Shown one piece after another: positions 8,645-16,633 of a DNA stretch of 64,000 nucleotides; position 1 is the stretch's first letter; the number at the start of each line of letters is the position of its first letter. The stretch is from assembly GCF_000426825.1 (NCBI RefSeq), contig NZ_AUGC01000004.1:248001-312000 (forward strand), written 5' to 3'. Source of the stretch: Thermonema rossianum DSM 10300. GTDB lineage: Bacteria; Bacteroidota; Bacteroidia; Cytophagales; Thermonemataceae. A program made the position numbers and the translations under genes. Below the pieces are notes generated by a model, which searched no databases, had not been told where the DNA came from, and saw only the letters and a program-made list of their open reading frames with translations.

Positions 8645-9847
8645 TTACACGCCCGAACTCTTGATGATGAAGCCCAAAATAAGCCCCAGCACCACAATCA
8701 GCGGGGCGGGAATGCGAGTGTATTGCAAGAGCAGAAAAGTGCCTGCCACAAAGAATATATTCCAAAAAAGGCGCAGGTTCGGGCTTTCTATAAGGGGGAA
8801 GAAGAGCAGAATGGCCGCTGCAATCACCAATCCGGCACTGGTGGCATTGATGCCCTCGAGCGAAGCCCGCACGGGACGGTATTTTTTCAATTCATCCCAA
8901 AACTGTATGACAAAAAAGATAAGAAAGGTGCCGGGCAGAAAAACACCTGTTGCCGCCAAGATTCCGCCCCAGATACTGCCCGTAGGTCCGTAGCTGCGCA
9001 TAGCCAGCGCCCCCACATACGAGGCGAAAGAGAAGGTAGGCCCGGGCATGGCTTGGGCAATGGCATAGCCCGTAAGAAATTCATTGCCGTTAAGCAAATG
9101 TTTGAATTTTACAAACTCACCGTACATCATAGGCACCAGCACCTGCCCACCACCAAAAATGAGCGAGCCCAAGCGATAAAAGTTGGTCAATATGCGCAGG
9201 CTGAAAGAGTTGCTAATGTCGGCAGCCAGTGCCAAGCCTGCAAAAAGCCCGGCATAGAGCGTAAAGTAACGCCAGCGGATACGCAGCGGGCGATGCGCTT
9301 CTTTGGGTTGTTTTTCGAATTTGAAAGCCGTAACCACCCCTCCGGCAAGGATGATGAGCGGAAAGACCCACGGCTGGTATGCCCAAGTAGAGATGGCTGC
9401 CGAAGCCACCATCAAAAAAAGAGCCGTTTTGGTTTTGATAATTTTCTTGCTGATGCGCAAAGCGGCATGAGCTATGAAGCCCACAGCCATGGGCTGAATA
9501 AAACGGGTAAAACTCAGGGAAATATTTTGTTCTTGCAGACGATTGAGCAAAAGTGCTGCTGCTATCATCATAGACACGGTGGGCACTGTCCATACAAAAA
9601 GCGTAAGCAGTGCCAGAGGCAGGCCCCCAATGCGGTAGCCAATGGCCGTAATGGTTTGCGTGGAAGTAGGGCCGGGCAGTATTTGACACAAGGCGTTCAG
9701 CTCTATGAGCTCTTCTTCGCTGATATAGCGGCGTTTGTCAACAAACTGGGTGAAAAAAAGTGAGATATGCGCTTGTGGGCCTCCGAAGGAGGTAAGGGCT
9801 ATCCATAGGGTGTCGCGTAAAAAGATGAAGTAGCGTAGGTGGCGCAT
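8645..9847 (-). CDS. chrA: Chromate transporter, CHR family
   Basis: A 400-residue inner-membrane protein with about ten hydrophobic segments and the two homologous CHR halves: N-terminal LTSFGGPQAHISLF with ILPGPTSTQ, C-terminal GSLIFGGGQVLVPMMYGEF with AQAMPGPTFSFASYVGA. The paired FGG and PGP motifs are hallmarks of ChrA, which exports chromate by proton-coupled antiport. No chrB or other metal-resistance gene is nearby, so the physiological substrate may differ. It starts with ATG at 9847 and may be transcribed alone; a terminator from the upstream gene sits at 9879-9920. Confidence 0.9.
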   Translation of the reverse strand: MRHLRYFIFLRDTLWIALTSFGGPQAHISLFFTQFVDKRRYISEEELIELNALCQILPGPTSTQTITAIGYRIGGLPLALLTLFVWTVPTVSMMIAAALLLNRLQEQNISLSFTRFIQPMAVGFIAHAALRISKKIIKTKTALFLMVASAAISTWAYQPWVFPLIILAGGVVTAFKFEKQPKEAHRPLRIRWRYFTLYAGLFAGLALAADISNSFSLRILTNFYRLGSLIFGGGQVLVPMMYGEFVKFKHLLNGNEFLTGYAIAQAMPGPTFSFASYVGALAMRSYGPTGSIWGGILAATGVFLPGTFLIFFVIQFWDELKKYRPVRASLEGINATSAGLVIAAAILLFFPLIESPNLRLFWNIFFVAGTFLLLQYTRIPAPLIVVLGLILGFIIKSSGV

Positions 9848-9878
9848 GACTCTTGAACGGGCAAACTAAGCAAGTAGC

Positions 9879-9920
9879 AAAAAAAGCGGGAGGCGCTTCT
9901 GTACGAGAAAACGCCCCCGC
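9879..9920 (-). terminator. Intrinsic terminator of the 2-oxoglutarate oxygenase gene
   Basis: GCGGGAGGCG pairs with CGCCCCCGC across a 16-base loop (one mismatch or wobble). On the minus strand the stem runs into TTTTTTT. The oxygenase gene stops at 9933. Confidence 0.7.
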
Positions 9921-9932
9921 GCAAGATGAACA

Positions 9933-10922
9933 CTATTTCTTCAGCAGGCCGATTTCAATCAGACGCTGACGCAAAAACTCACCGGCGGTGATGTCAGGAT
10001 ATTGCTTGGGGTTTTGCTCATCAATGCAGCTCTCCAAGCAAGCGAGACTCATTTCGGAGCGCGGATGCAAGAAGAAAGGTATCGAATAGCGGGGTTCATG
10101 CATCTTTTCACGCGGCGGGTTCACCACCCGGTGAATGGTCGATTTCAATTTGTTATTGGTCAGGCGCGAAAGCATGTCGCCTACGTTTATCACTACTTCG
10201 TCTTCTTTGGGAATGGCAGGAATCCACTTGCCATCGTGGCGGAGCACCTCCAAGCCTTCGGCACTGGCGCCCATCAACAGGGTAATCAGGTTGATATCGC
10301 CATGAGCGGCTGCACGCACCGAGTCGGGGGGCAGGGCATCCGGGTTTTCAATGGGGTAGTAGTGAATGGTACGCAAAATACTGTTGCCCTTTTCCACTTT
10401 GTCTTCGAAGTAGTCTTCTTCCAAGCCCAAGTAAAGGGCAATGGCACGCAGCAGTTGGCGCCCGGCTTTCTCGAGCGTACGGAAGGCATGCAAGGTCTCT
10501 TCTTTGAATTCCGGCAGCTCTTCGGGCCATATGTTGGGCGGGTAGTCCTCGGCCGGGAGGTTGTCTTCCGGCCGGATGTCTTCTTGCCCGATTTGATAAA
10601 ACTCTTTTAAGTCCGGCACGGGGTGGTCTTTGGCGTGCTCTTGGTTGCGAGGGGTGTAACCACGTTGCCCGGCCAATTCCGGTTTGTGGTACTTCATTTT
10701 CACTTCGTCAGGCAGGGCAAAGAAGCGTTTTACGGCTTCGTAAAGGCGCTCGCGACGGTCGGCAGTAAAGCCATGATTTTTCACCGCCACGAATCCGATA
10801 TTTTGAAAAGCCTTGCCCAGCTCTTCTACAAACTTGGCTTTTCGGGCGGCATCACCTGAGGTGAAATCTGCCAAGTCCACCACAGGAATAGAATCATAAA
10901 GTATTTCAGCTTTATGTGCCAT
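9933..10922 (-). CDS. Isopenicillin N synthase family 2-oxoglutarate/Fe(II) oxygenase
   Basis: A 329-residue non-haem iron dioxygenase with the N-terminal DIOX_N part (IPVVDLADF, GFVAVKNHG) and the catalytic core. The Fe(II) ligands are visible as AHGDINLIT (His, Asp) and STIHRVVNP (distal His), and RYSIPFF supplies the 2-oxoglutarate-binding Arg and Ser. Bacterial members act on small molecules; none of the known substrates can be assigned. The start MAHKAEILYDSIP was chosen at 10922 because the longer frame begins with a cysteine-rich stretch unlike the family. It stands alone with its own terminator. Confidence 0.87.
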   Translation of the reverse strand: MAHKAEILYDSIPVVDLADFTSGDAARKAKFVEELGKAFQNIGFVAVKNHGFTADRRERLYEAVKRFFALPDEVKMKYHKPELAGQRGYTPRNQEHAKDHPVPDLKEFYQIGQEDIRPEDNLPAEDYPPNIWPEELPEFKEETLHAFRTLEKAGRQLLRAIALYLGLEEDYFEDKVEKGNSILRTIHYYPIENPDALPPDSVRAAAHGDINLITLLMGASAEGLEVLRHDGKWIPAIPKEDEVVINVGDMLSRLTNNKLKSTIHRVVNPPREKMHEPRYSIPFFLHPRSEMSLACLESCIDEQNPKQYPDITAGEFLRQRLIEIGLLKK

Positions 10923-11042
10923 AGGTTTTGGGTTTATGGATGAATAGCATGGCAATTTACAAAAAGACAGGCAAGCTGGCAAAGGACCTTAATCATGGAA
11001 AATTCTCCCGGAAAATATTACACTTTCCAGCCAAAGAATCTT

Positions 11043-11074
11043 TTGATTTCAGCATAAAATTTGCTTACTTTTTG
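11043..11074 (+). promoter_or_regulatory. Candidate promoter of the 902-residue adhesin gene
   Basis: TTG at 11043-11045, 20 bases, then TACTTTTTG at 11066-11074, close to TAnnTTTG but with one extra T. It lies 47 bases ahead of the ATG at 11121. Confidence 0.35.
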
Positions 11075-11120
11075 GTAAGAGATAAGTATCTACTGACAAC
11101 TAAACCAAAACAGTGAAGTT

Positions 11121-13829
11121 ATGAAACGAACAACCGCTTTAAATGTAAAGAAACACACTTTGCCTCCATTGTTGTGGAGTGTCTTCTGGTTATTTGCCGC
11201 TGCCACAGGTGCCTGGGCACAAGGAGGGTTTGATCAAAGTAGTGCGGTGGAAATTACAGGACCCGGCGTGTATTTCTCCGGAGATTTTTCAGGTGCCGGC
11301 TGCCAAGCTCCCCCGGATAATAATGCAACCGGCTATGCTTACTCCGGAGGAGCTGACTGTGGGCGCTGGTTTAAGTTTACTCCTTCATCTACGGTAGAAG
11401 TAGAAATATCAGACAAAGAGAAAGACGGCTCGACTCCTGTGAGTACTGATAATCAGGAGTATAATATATTTTACGTTTACGAAAACACACCGGCGACCGG
11501 TAATTTTATACAAAATCCAAATGGGGAGGCTAACACTGCTTATGAGTCAGGTCCACCTAACCGTGCTTATTTGAAATTTACGGCACAAGCCGGCAACACC
11601 TATTACATTGTATGGACCAATGAGTTGGATGAATTCAACACTTCTCATAATGTGGGGGTATATTTTCGTGTAACCATTCCTTTCAAAATATCTGCCTCCA
11701 ACATCACCCACAACAGCGTGGACATCGCATGGAACGATGCCGCCGGAGCGGCTACTTACAAAGTGTACCGTGCCACTTCCATAAATGACGGCGGCACCCC
11801 CGACGACCCCTCGGATGACCTGCTGGGCAGCGACTCGACAGAGGTGCACAATGCCACGGCTGCCGGCAACTATACCGACAACAACCTGCAGGAAGCTACT
11901 GAGTATTATTATCGCGTGATTGCTTATAATGGCAGTGGCACCGAAGTAGATAGAACAGATATTATCCGGGTATTGACCGATGTATATAACAACGGGCAAG
12001 CTTTTGTGTTGCGTGAAAACTTCGAGGCATATTACAGCCAAACCGGGGCATTAAGTATTAAAGATTGGGGTAATATAGACAACGATACTGCTGACACAGA
12101 CAATACCCCCTGGGAAGTTTATCGTGGCAATTATAAGATTAATGGAATAGAAGGTAGTAGTATCAACTGGCGTGACACAATTACTATTGTAGGGGTAACA
12201 GAAAGCGGGTCGGCAGCAAGTGATAACTGGCTCATTACACCTCAAATCACTATTCCTTCTACGGGTGCTGAGCTGCTGTTCTGGGGAATGCCCGTAGGTA
12301 CAGGCAATTCAGATAATGATATTAGAGTGTACGTTTCCACTACGGGCAATACGGTGGCAGACTTTAGCTCTGCTCCCTTGCTTGATTCGACAGATATCAC
12401 CGGTACCGGCAAGTTTCAAAAATTTTCCGTTGACTTGGCAGCTTATGCCGGACAAAATATTTATATAGCCATCCGGCATACAGGAGTAGGAGCCGGTTCT
12501 AACTTTACCATCGACGATATCGTAGTGCGGGCACTGCCTGAACCACAGTTTGCAGCCGGCTATCCGAACATCTCCAATATTAGCAAGACCTTCTTCCGTA
12601 TCAATGTGAAAGCCGATACCGATGGTACTGCCTATGCCGTGGTAGTGCCTGACGGAGCAGCAGCGCCTACTTCACAAGAAGTGATAAATGGACAAGCAAG
12701 CGGGGGCGGAGCACCCGCAGCTTCAGGAAATGTCTCGATTACTGCCAATACGGAGGCGTTCATAGACATTACCGGATTGAGCAACTCCACAGCTTATGAT
12801 GTGTATGTGGTCATACAGGCTACCGGCGGTGGGCTGCAAAGTGCTCCTACCAAGCTGGATGTAACCACCCAGGCGCCTGACACCCCCAACTGGGCAACCG
12901 GCTATCCCAAAATGGGAACAATTGGCGATGAAGCAGCTACTTTGTTGGTTAAAATAGATCGTGACGGCAAAGCCTTTGCCGTGGTAGTGCCCGATGGTGC
13001 CACTGCCCCGACGGCGGCAGAAGTGAAGTCCGGAAAAGCAGCCGGGGGAGCTGCGCCTGTAGCAGCAGGAAGCAACACTTCCTTAACGCAAAATGTAGAA
13101 GGGAGCATCGCCTTCAGCGGTCTTAGCAACAGCACTGCCTATGATGTGTATGTGGTGGCAGAGAGCAGCAGTGGTACTTTGCAAGCGTCTCCGGTGAAAG
13201 TGGACTTTACCACGCTGGCACCACAACCGCCCGCCTTTGCCAATGGCTATCCCGTCATTACCAATGTGACTTATGAAGCATTTGATGGCGTGGTAAAAGC
13301 CGACAAGTCAGGTACTGCTTATTTGGTGGTTTTGGAAGCGGGAGCAACTGCACCTTCGGCGGCAGAAGTGAAAGCCGGACAAGGGGCCGGAGGAAGTGCA
13401 GCCCTGAAAGCAGCTTCCGTAGCCATGACTGCCAACCAGGATGCCGTGATGAGCGTGAGCGGATTGAGCCCCGGCACTACCTACGATGTTTATTTTGTAG
13501 CCGAAAGTGATGCCAATGTTCTGCAAGCGTCTCCGGTGAAAAAAAGCTTTACCACCATAGCCGAAGTAACCGCTCTGGAGTCGCCTCTTTCGGCAGAGGT
13601 GAAGCTCTACCCGAACCCGTCGCAAGGAGCTTTTATGCTGGATATGACCATGCTCAAAGCCGACGTGTACCGCGTGCGTGTGCTGGATGTAAGTGGCAAA
13701 ACGCTTACTTCCATTCCGGTGAAAGCCAAAAAGATGAGTATCGACCTGTCTGCCTATGGCAGCGGCTTGTATTGGATTCAGCTGGAAAGCAGTGAGGGTG
13801 TTATTCCGCAGCGGGTAGTGATAGAATAA
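11121..13829 (+). CDS. Secreted T9SS multidomain adhesin with three tandem repeats
   Basis: A 902-residue exported protein. In order: signal peptide (about 1-34, ending in WAQGG), an N-terminal beta domain (about 35-185), a fibronectin type III domain (about 190-285, ISASNITHNSVDIAWN), a cleaved-adhesin/choice-of-anchor J jelly roll (about 300-470, with FEAYYSQTG and WLITPQITI), three tandem repeats of about 114 residues (bases 12546-13560), and a type A T9SS sorting domain (LYPNPSQGAF ... YGSGLYWIQL). T9SS cargo of this kind is anchored on the cell surface or released. The ligand is unknown. It is monocistronic, with a strong terminator right after it. Confidence 0.85.
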   Translation: MKRTTALNVKKHTLPPLLWSVFWLFAAATGAWAQGGFDQSSAVEITGPGVYFSGDFSGAGCQAPPDNNATGYAYSGGADCGRWFKFTPSSTVEVEISDKEKDGSTPVSTDNQEYNIFYVYENTPATGNFIQNPNGEANTAYESGPPNRAYLKFTAQAGNTYYIVWTNELDEFNTSHNVGVYFRVTIPFKISASNITHNSVDIAWNDAAGAATYKVYRATSINDGGTPDDPSDDLLGSDSTEVHNATAAGNYTDNNLQEATEYYYRVIAYNGSGTEVDRTDIIRVLTDVYNNGQAFVLRENFEAYYSQTGALSIKDWGNIDNDTADTDNTPWEVYRGNYKINGIEGSSINWRDTITIVGVTESGSAASDNWLITPQITIPSTGAELLFWGMPVGTGNSDNDIRVYVSTTGNTVADFSSAPLLDSTDITGTGKFQKFSVDLAAYAGQNIYIAIRHTGVGAGSNFTIDDIVVRALPEPQFAAGYPNISNISKTFFRINVKADTDGTAYAVVVPDGAAAPTSQEVINGQASGGGAPAASGNVSITANTEAFIDITGLSNSTAYDVYVVIQATGGGLQSAPTKLDVTTQAPDTPNWATGYPKMGTIGDEAATLLVKIDRDGKAFAVVVPDGATAPTAAEVKSGKAAGGAAPVAAGSNTSLTQNVEGSIAFSGLSNSTAYDVYVVAESSSGTLQASPVKVDFTTLAPQPPAFANGYPVITNVTYEAFDGVVKADKSGTAYLVVLEAGATAPSAAEVKAGQGAGGSAALKAASVAMTANQDAVMSVSGLSPGTTYDVYFVAESDANVLQASPVKKSFTTIAEVTALESPLSAEVKLYPNPSQGAFMLDMTMLKADVYRVRVLDVSGKTLTSIPVKAKKMSIDLSAYGSGLYWIQLESSEGVIPQRVVIE
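12546..13560 (+). repeat. Three tandem ~340-bp repeats inside the adhesin gene
   Basis: Units begin near 12546, 12888 and 13231. Each encodes a GYP..., then AYAVVVPDGA or AYLVVLEAGA, a Gly/Ala-rich GG.AP stretch, SNSTAYDVYVV or PGTTYDVYFV, and LQ(A/S)(S/A)P.K...TT. The units are diverged at DNA level but clearly homologous in protein. Confidence 0.85.
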
Positions 13830-13851
13830 ATTCCCGGTTATTTAAAAAGGC

Positions 13852-13877
13852 AAAAAAGGGGCTTAAGCCCCTTTTTT
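13852..13877. terminator. Perfect palindromic terminator after the adhesin gene
   Basis: AAAAAAGGGGCTT is followed by its exact complement AAGCCCCTTTTTT, giving a 26-base palindrome ending in six T residues, 23 bases after the stop at 13829. It can work on either strand. Confidence 0.85.
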
Positions 13878-14037
13878 GCTTGTGTGGTTACCTTGAGAGT
13901 GCTACTCATAGATGCCGGGTAAAAATAACATCAATACCGGCTGTTATTTTGGGATTGTTACTCAAAGATAGCTTTCTTTCCCAAATTATATCGATTCTGT
14001 TTCTCTGTTCTTTCAGTTGTCGAGGGGGGAAGGTAGC

Positions 14038-14171
14038 ATGTCATTTTCGAACCTCACGTAGCTTGTCATATCGAACGAGTAAAGCGAGTGAGAGATTTCA
14101 TCAAAGCAAGCTGCAAGAAACAAAGCGATTTCTTGCTTGCGCTCGAAATGACATAAAGAGACATTCAAAAT
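14038..14171. repeat. Inverted-repeat intergenic element (core 14064-14153)
   Basis: The core begins TGTCATATCGAACG and ends with CGCTCGAAATGACA, whose complement is TGTCATTTCGAGCG. The arms continue with AAGCGAGTGAGAGATTTC against GATTTCTTGCTTG, so the RNA or DNA can fold into a long imperfect hairpin. A partial copy of the end (TGTCATTTTCGAACC) lies just before the core and another (CAAAATGACA) just after. It resembles the short GTCATTTCGA...GAAATGACA elements that are repeated in many Bacteroidota genomes. The rest of the 13830-14245 gap holds a terminator and nothing else I can recognise. Confidence 0.7.
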
Positions 14172-14245
14172 GACAAAAAAGCTTAATGACAGAGAAGAAA
14201 AGCTTGCAAGGATAAAGTTTTCTCTGTTTTTAGTTCATACGCCCG

Positions 14246-14683
14246 TTATCTTTTATTTTCTATACCGACTTGGTTTTGAAAATAGGGCAGGAGTAACTCT
14301 TGCAGTACAGAGGGGCAACGTACCGGACGCCCATTTTCTTTTTTGGCAAAGACCAACACCGTATAGCCTTCATTAATCAGTTCGCCCTGCTCGTTGAATA
14401 CCTCGTAATCGAAACGGAAACGGCTCGCCGGCATTTCTTTGATGTGTGTACGTATGGTCAGCATTTCATCGTAAAAAGCAGGCTTGCGGTAGCGCACATG
14501 TGCTTCCAATACCGGCATCATAATGCCCTCTTCTTCTTCCAAATGGCGATACCGGTAGCCCAAGGCACGCAGCGTTTCCACACGTGCTACTTCGTAATAT
14601 TCAAGATAATTGCCATAGTAGGCGTAGCCCATCCGGTCTGTTTCAGCATAACGAACCCGCAACTTTGTATCGTGAGTGAACAT
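14246..14683 (-). CDS. Acyl-CoA thioesterase, YbgC/4-hydroxybenzoyl-CoA thioesterase type
   Basis: A 145-residue hotdog-fold protein. The opening RVRYAETDRMGYAYYGNYLEYYEVAR is the diagnostic YbgC/4HBT motif, with the catalytic Asp in AETDRMG. Such enzymes cleave short or aromatic acyl-CoA or acyl-ACP; the substrate here is not evident. It is transcribed divergently from tilS with 47 bases between the starts, and the tilS promoter box (14690-14697) lies in that gap. Confidence 0.87.
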   Translation of the reverse strand: MFTHDTKLRVRYAETDRMGYAYYGNYLEYYEVARVETLRALGYRYRHLEEEEGIMMPVLEAHVRYRKPAFYDEMLTIRTHIKEMPASRFRFDYEVFNEQGELINEGYTVLVFAKKENGRPVRCPSVLQELLLPYFQNQVGIENKR

Positions 14684-14697
14684 ATTTTTTACCTTTG
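14665..14697 (+). promoter_or_regulatory. Candidate tilS promoter
   Basis: TTG at 14665-14667 and TACCTTTG at 14690-14697, an exact TAnnTTTG box, separated by 22 bases. The tilS ATG is at 14731. The -33 box overlaps the start of the divergent thioesterase gene. Confidence 0.5.
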
Positions 14698-14730
14698 GTG
14701 TTAAAAAAACCGTATCCTTTTTATTGCGCT

Positions 14731-16056
14731 ATGCTGCTTGACAATTTTTTGCGCTTCATCGACAAAAATAAACTCTTCACACCAAAGGATAAAATGCTGC
14801 TTGCCGTGAGCGGGGGCGTGGATTCGGTTGTGATGAGTCATCTGTTTGCAGAAGCAGGCTTTACCTTTGCCATCGCGCATGTAAACTACCGGCTGCGTGG
14901 CGAAGAATCGGACCAAGATGCAGCTTGGGTAGCCCGCTGGGCAGAGCAGCTGGCAGTGCCTTTTTTCTTGTATGAAGCAAACGAGGCGGCGGAGGGAAAC
15001 ATACAACTATGGGCACGCGAGCTGCGCTATGCCTGGTTTGAAAAGCTGTTAAAAGAAGAGGGCTATGATTACATAGCTACTGCCCACCATGCCGGTGACG
15101 TGCTGGAGACCGTTTTGTTTCGTTTAAGCCGCGGAGGAGGGATTGCAGCCGTGCACGGTATTCTGCCCAAGCAAGCACCTTTGGTGCGGCCGCTGCTGTT
15201 TGCCGGGCGGGCGCAAATCATCGATTATGCCAAACGCCGGAGACTCACTTGGCGGGAAGACAGCTCCAATGCTACAGACAAGTACCGGCGTAATTATATA
15301 CGTCATCATGTGGTGCCGCACCTGCGGAAGCTGAATCCCAAAGTGGAAGAGGCTGTATGGGCAACTACCTGCCGCATTCAGGAAATAGAAGAAGTGTGGG
15401 AGGCCTATGTAGTCCGGTGGCGCCGGCAGGCAATTTATGAAAAAGACGATGGAACCATTCGCTTCTGCTATGAAGAGGTACCACGAAAAGTGACTTTGTG
15501 GCAGGCATTGCTGGCGTCTTATGGCGTTTCTTTCGACCTGGTGGAGCAACTGCTTTCCGTTTGCAATGAGGGACAGAGCGGGGCGGTCTTTCACACGCCC
15601 ACGCATGAACTGTTGCTTAACCGCAAGGAAGTGCTCATACGTCCCCGCAAGGCGCAGGTGCATGCTGACGGCTTGCTTATCGAAGCGCTACGCGGCAGCA
15701 TCACGACTGCCTTTGGGGTGCTAAGATGGGAGCCTTTGCCGGCGCTGCCCGCAACCATTCCTCATGACCCACATACTGCCCATGTAGATATGGATGCTTT
15801 ATCCTTCCCTTTAAAGCTGCGTTTATGGCAGCCGGGCGACCGCTTTTGCCCTTTGGGAATGAAGGGAAAAAAACAAAAAGTAAGCGACTTTTTGATAAAT
15901 AAAAAACTTTCGCTTTTTGAAAAAGAACGTCAGTATGTGATAGAAGATGCCCAAGGACGCATCGTCTGGTTGGTAGGGCAGCGTCTCGATGAGCGTTTTG
16001 CCTTGAAGCCATCTACACAAAATGTATTATTTTTAAGCTGGACACCCAAAGCATAA
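14731..16056 (+). CDS. tilS: tRNA(Ile)-lysidine synthase
   Basis: A 441-residue N-type ATP pyrophosphatase that adds lysine to C34 of the CAU anticodon of tRNA-Ile so that it reads AUA. The P-loop SGGVDS sits at residues 27-32; HVNYRLRGEESDQDAAW, TAHHAGDVLETVLFRLSRGGG and the RRLTWREDSSN stretch are family blocks, and the C-terminal LWQPGDRFCPLGMKGKKQKVSDFLINKK motif is the TilS C domain. The start MLLDNFLRF at 14731 fits the family better than an earlier in-frame codon. It heads a plus-strand run with the next three genes at short spacing. Confidence 0.95.
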   Translation: MLLDNFLRFIDKNKLFTPKDKMLLAVSGGVDSVVMSHLFAEAGFTFAIAHVNYRLRGEESDQDAAWVARWAEQLAVPFFLYEANEAAEGNIQLWARELRYAWFEKLLKEEGYDYIATAHHAGDVLETVLFRLSRGGGIAAVHGILPKQAPLVRPLLFAGRAQIIDYAKRRRLTWREDSSNATDKYRRNYIRHHVVPHLRKLNPKVEEAVWATTCRIQEIEEVWEAYVVRWRRQAIYEKDDGTIRFCYEEVPRKVTLWQALLASYGVSFDLVEQLLSVCNEGQSGAVFHTPTHELLLNRKEVLIRPRKAQVHADGLLIEALRGSITTAFGVLRWEPLPALPATIPHDPHTAHVDMDALSFPLKLRLWQPGDRFCPLGMKGKKQKVSDFLINKKLSLFEKERQYVIEDAQGRIVWLVGQRLDERFALKPSTQNVLFLSWTPKA

Positions 16057-16063
16057 AGATACT

Positions 16064-16633
16064 ATGAAGCTCCGCAACCCCTTCAAAAAGACTTATTCGC
16101 CTGCACAGCGTGCCATGTTTCGTTTTTTAAGCCGCTCGCAGTTGTTCGCCTGCTTGGATGAGCACGAGTTGGCGGAGTTTTATCCTTATTTCTACCCCCG
16201 TAGTTTTAAAAAAAATGAAGTGATTTTTTTCCGGGAAGACCCCGCACAAGCCGTGTACCTCATCAGAGAAGGGCGTGTAGAGTTAAATATAGACATACAG
16301 GATACTTTTGAAGTATTGGCTTATGCAGAAGAGGGCGTTACGCTGGGCAGTGAGGCTTTCTTACCGGGAAAGCGCCGCCTTTATAATGCCATTGTGTCGT
16401 CGGAACAGGCTGATATATTGGTGCTGCCCCAGGTGAATATTATGGATGTGTTTAAAAAAGAAACCGCTATCAAAGCCAAGCTGATGGAGGCGCTCGCTTC
16501 CATGTATGCCGATAACACGGCCCATATATTCAAAGCCTACCGCAATGTGTTTGGCTTTTTCGATTTAGGAAAAGCCTATATGTATTCATTTCAGAAAAGA
16601 ACGCAAAAAGATGACGAAGATTATGGATATTAG
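16064..16633 (+). CDS. Cyclic nucleotide-binding domain protein without DNA-binding domain
   Basis: A 189-residue protein made of one Crp-type cNMP-binding beta-roll (about residues 25-145; FKKNEVIFFREDPAQAVYLIREGRVEL, then TLGSEAFLPGKRR at the phosphate-binding cassette position). No helix-turn-helix follows; the last 45 residues are alpha-helical. The cassette lacks the canonical RTA of Crp, so ligand binding is uncertain. It begins 7 bases after tilS and its end overlaps the bshC start by 23 bases, so the three are probably one transcript. Function unknown. Confidence 0.75.
   Translation: MKLRNPFKKTYSPAQRAMFRFLSRSQLFACLDEHELAEFYPYFYPRSFKKNEVIFFREDPAQAVYLIREGRVELNIDIQDTFEVLAYAEEGVTLGSEAFLPGKRRLYNAIVSSEQADILVLPQVNIMDVFKKETAIKAKLMEALASMYADNTAHIFKAYRNVFGFFDLGKAYMYSFQKRTQKDDEDYGY

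Noticed and set aside
13880-14173. 97-residue open frame in the intergenic gap
   Set aside because: It is a translation of the inverted-repeat element (ending RFLACARND), a typical false ORF, with no start context or homology.
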